NCBI GenBank assembly: GCA_945931475.1
Contig: CAMEPD010000021.1
Span: forward strand, 1-34,009
Length of the DNA: 34,009 bases
DNA from: an uncultured Muribaculaceae bacterium
GTDB lineage: Bacteria; Bacteroidota; Bacteroidia; Bacteroidales; Muribaculaceae
Direction: 5' to 3'
Positions within the stretch are counted from its first letter, which is position 1; each line of letters starts with the position of its first letter. The notes beneath the pieces are model-generated. The model was not told where the DNA came from, made no database searches, and saw nothing but the letters and a program-made list of their open reading frames with translations. Shown here in pieces: positions 32,728 through 34,009 of the stretch. Position numbers and translations under genes: made by a program.

Positions 32728-33906
32728 ATGAACCGCAGACAGTTTTTCTCAAAGGCGGCCGCATTGGCAGCCGCGGCAGCGCTGGCCCGTTATGAGGCTC
32801 CCGCGCGAGTGCTCACCGGCCTCCCCGACTCCAAACCCGCTGAACCCGCTCCCGCTAAAGCCGTCAAGGCAACGTCCGGGTCGGCTATCGGCATGAAATA
32901 TTTTCCATACGAGTTGAAGCTGAAACACGCATTCAACCTCGCCCGAAGCTCGCGCACCACCACGCCCGATGTGCAGGTGGAGCTGACGTGCGACGGCATA
33001 ACCGGTTATGGCGAGGCATCGATGCCCCCCTACCTCGGCGAATCGGTCGAGTCGGTATGCTCTTTCTTGGGTAAACTCGACATGGAGCAGTTCAACGACC
33101 CCTTCCGTATCGAAGAAATTCATGATTATATGGATGGCGTCGCTCCAAAAAACTGCGCCGCCAAGGCAGCCGTCGACATAGCCCTCCACGACCTCTGCGG
33201 CAAGATAGTGGGGCAGCCGTGGCACCGCATCTGGGGCCTGAATCCGGCTAAAGCGCCCTGTACATCGTTCACCATCGGCATAGACACCCCTGAAGTGGTG
33301 CGTCAGAAGGTTGCCGAAGCCGCGCCCTACCGCGTGCTGAAAGTGAAAATGGGTCTCGGCAACGACCGTGAACTCGTGGATATAATCCGCGAAAGCCGCC
33401 CCGACGTGCCTATCTGCGTTGATGCCAACCAGGGGTGGGACGACCGCGAGGCTGCCCTCGATATGTGCCACTGGCTCAAGGAGAAAGGATGCATTTTTGT
33501 GGAGCAGCCCTTCGACAAGACGCGCCTCGACGACACGGCGTGGCTTACCGAGCGTTCGCCGCTGCCAATCATTGCCGATGAGGTACTTCAGCGCCTCGGC
33601 GAAATCGCCCCGTTGAAGGGGGTATATTCCGGTATCAATATCAAGCTGATGAAGTGCGGCGGCCTGCACGAGGCTTATCAGATGGCAACCCTGGCGCGTG
33701 CTTTGGGCATGAAAGTAATGTTCGGGTGCATGACCGAAACATCCTGCGCCGTCACGGCTGCCGCCCAGCTCTCCCCGTTGGCCGATTACGCCGACCTCGA
33801 CGGCAACCTCCTCATCGCCAACGACCGTTTCGACGGCCTGAAAATCGTCGACGGCCGCATCACCCTTCCCTCGGCCCCCGGCATCGGCGTCACCCTCCTA
33901 TCCTGA
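32728..33906 (+). CDS. Dipeptide epimerase (enolase superfamily), Tat-type signal
   Basis: A 392-residue muconate-lactonizing-subgroup enolase most like L-Ala-D/L-Glu epimerases, which invert the Glu of the muropeptide dipeptide Ala-D-Glu. Catalytic features: KxK (K205, K207 in VLKVKMG), metal ligands D232 (VDANQGW), E259 (VEQPF) and D284 (ADEVLQ), and the Lys of NIKLMKCGG (K306). The N-terminus is MNRRQFFSKAAALAAAAALA, a twin-arginine-like signal, then a Pro/Ala/Lys spacer to about residue 50. This predicts export, unlike the cytosolic E. coli enzyme; the exact dipeptide specificity is uncertain. It follows gltB by 9 nt and has a candidate promoter overlapping the gltB stop. Confidence 0.9.
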   Translation: MNRRQFFSKAAALAAAAALARYEAPARVLTGLPDSKPAEPAPAKAVKATSGSAIGMKYFPYELKLKHAFNLARSSRTTTPDVQVELTCDGITGYGEASMPPYLGESVESVCSFLGKLDMEQFNDPFRIEEIHDYMDGVAPKNCAAKAAVDIALHDLCGKIVGQPWHRIWGLNPAKAPCTSFTIGIDTPEVVRQKVAEAAPYRVLKVKMGLGNDRELVDIIRESRPDVPICVDANQGWDDREAALDMCHWLKEKGCIFVEQPFDKTRLDDTAWLTERSPLPIIADEVLQRLGEIAPLKGVYSGINIKLMKCGGLHEAYQMATLARALGMKVMFGCMTETSCAVTAAAQLSPLADYADLDGNLLIANDRFDGLKIVDGRITLPSAPGIGVTLLS

Positions 33907-34009
33907 TACCCGAAATTATAAAACACATTTTTTGGTTGGATTGGTGATAGTTTTATGGGGGCAGCGGCGTAGTTCCGTGGCAGGGCTAACCGAAGATTGA
34001 CCGTCAGAC

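Noticed and set aside
33907..34009. Possible gene or promoter at the window end
   Set aside because: The last about 100 bases hold no start with an open frame and no exact promoter match; too little sequence to judge.

Overview
The window looks like chromosomal DNA of a Bacteroidales bacterium, most plausibly a Muribaculaceae-type gut commensal. Three things support this. Several promoters fit the Bacteroidetes pattern (TTG, 20 nt, TAnnTTTG). Genes start without Shine-Dalgarno sequences. The gene content is typical of the phylum: a DUF5606 protein beside grpE-dnaJ, tandem rhomboids with an EEP-domain protein, a PEGA/WG-repeat protein, and a Dcp lipoprotein. The family-level placement is inference; no marker search was possible.

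Layout. 1-80: the 3' end of a 5S rRNA and the rRNA operon terminator, then a 9-bp G-rich tandem repeat. 450-4115 (+): glmS and lepA, followed by a 13-bp tandem repeat. 4303-7266 (-): two exported proteins, one with a carboxypeptidase-regulatory-like domain and one serine hydrolase. 7340-9497 (+): dtd and a PEGA/WG-repeat protein. 9591-12899 (-): ispE, grpE, dnaJ, DUF5606. 13086-14903 (+): a DUF6249-like membrane protein, an ECF sigma factor and a small two-helix membrane protein. 15020-16402 (-): tetR-fabG. 16578-20299 (+): dacB, an acidic Glu/Pro-rich protein, rsmI, and a coiled-coil lipoprotein. 20300-21115: a gene-free, decayed stretch with a duplicated palindromic repeat, a 144-bp inverted-repeat element nested in it, and a remnant of a secreted-protein C-terminus. 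21179-26236 (-): dcp, an EEP-domain membrane protein and two rhomboid proteases. 26311-26596: tRNA-Ser(UGA) with its own promoter and terminator, then a second 9-bp tandem repeat. 26636-33906 (+): amt, gltB and a dipeptide epimerase.

Functional themes. Cell envelope and amino-sugar metabolism recur: glmS makes glucosamine-6-P, dacB trims peptidoglycan, and the dipeptide epimerase probably handles muropeptide-derived Ala-Glu. amt and gltB form a nitrogen-assimilation unit behind a strong promoter with a dyad, but neither gltD nor glnK is present. grpE-dnaJ, lepA, dtd and rsmI serve protein folding and translation.

Most of the window is ordinary core genome. The most unusual features are the nested 144-bp element at 20648-20791, short-period G-rich repeats directly after both stable-RNA terminators, -7 boxes placed so close to start codons that several mRNAs should be nearly leaderless, the amt promoter dyad, and a DnaJ lacking one zinc-ligand cysteine. 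I found no convincing CRISPR array, prophage, restriction or defence system, or complete insertion sequence.
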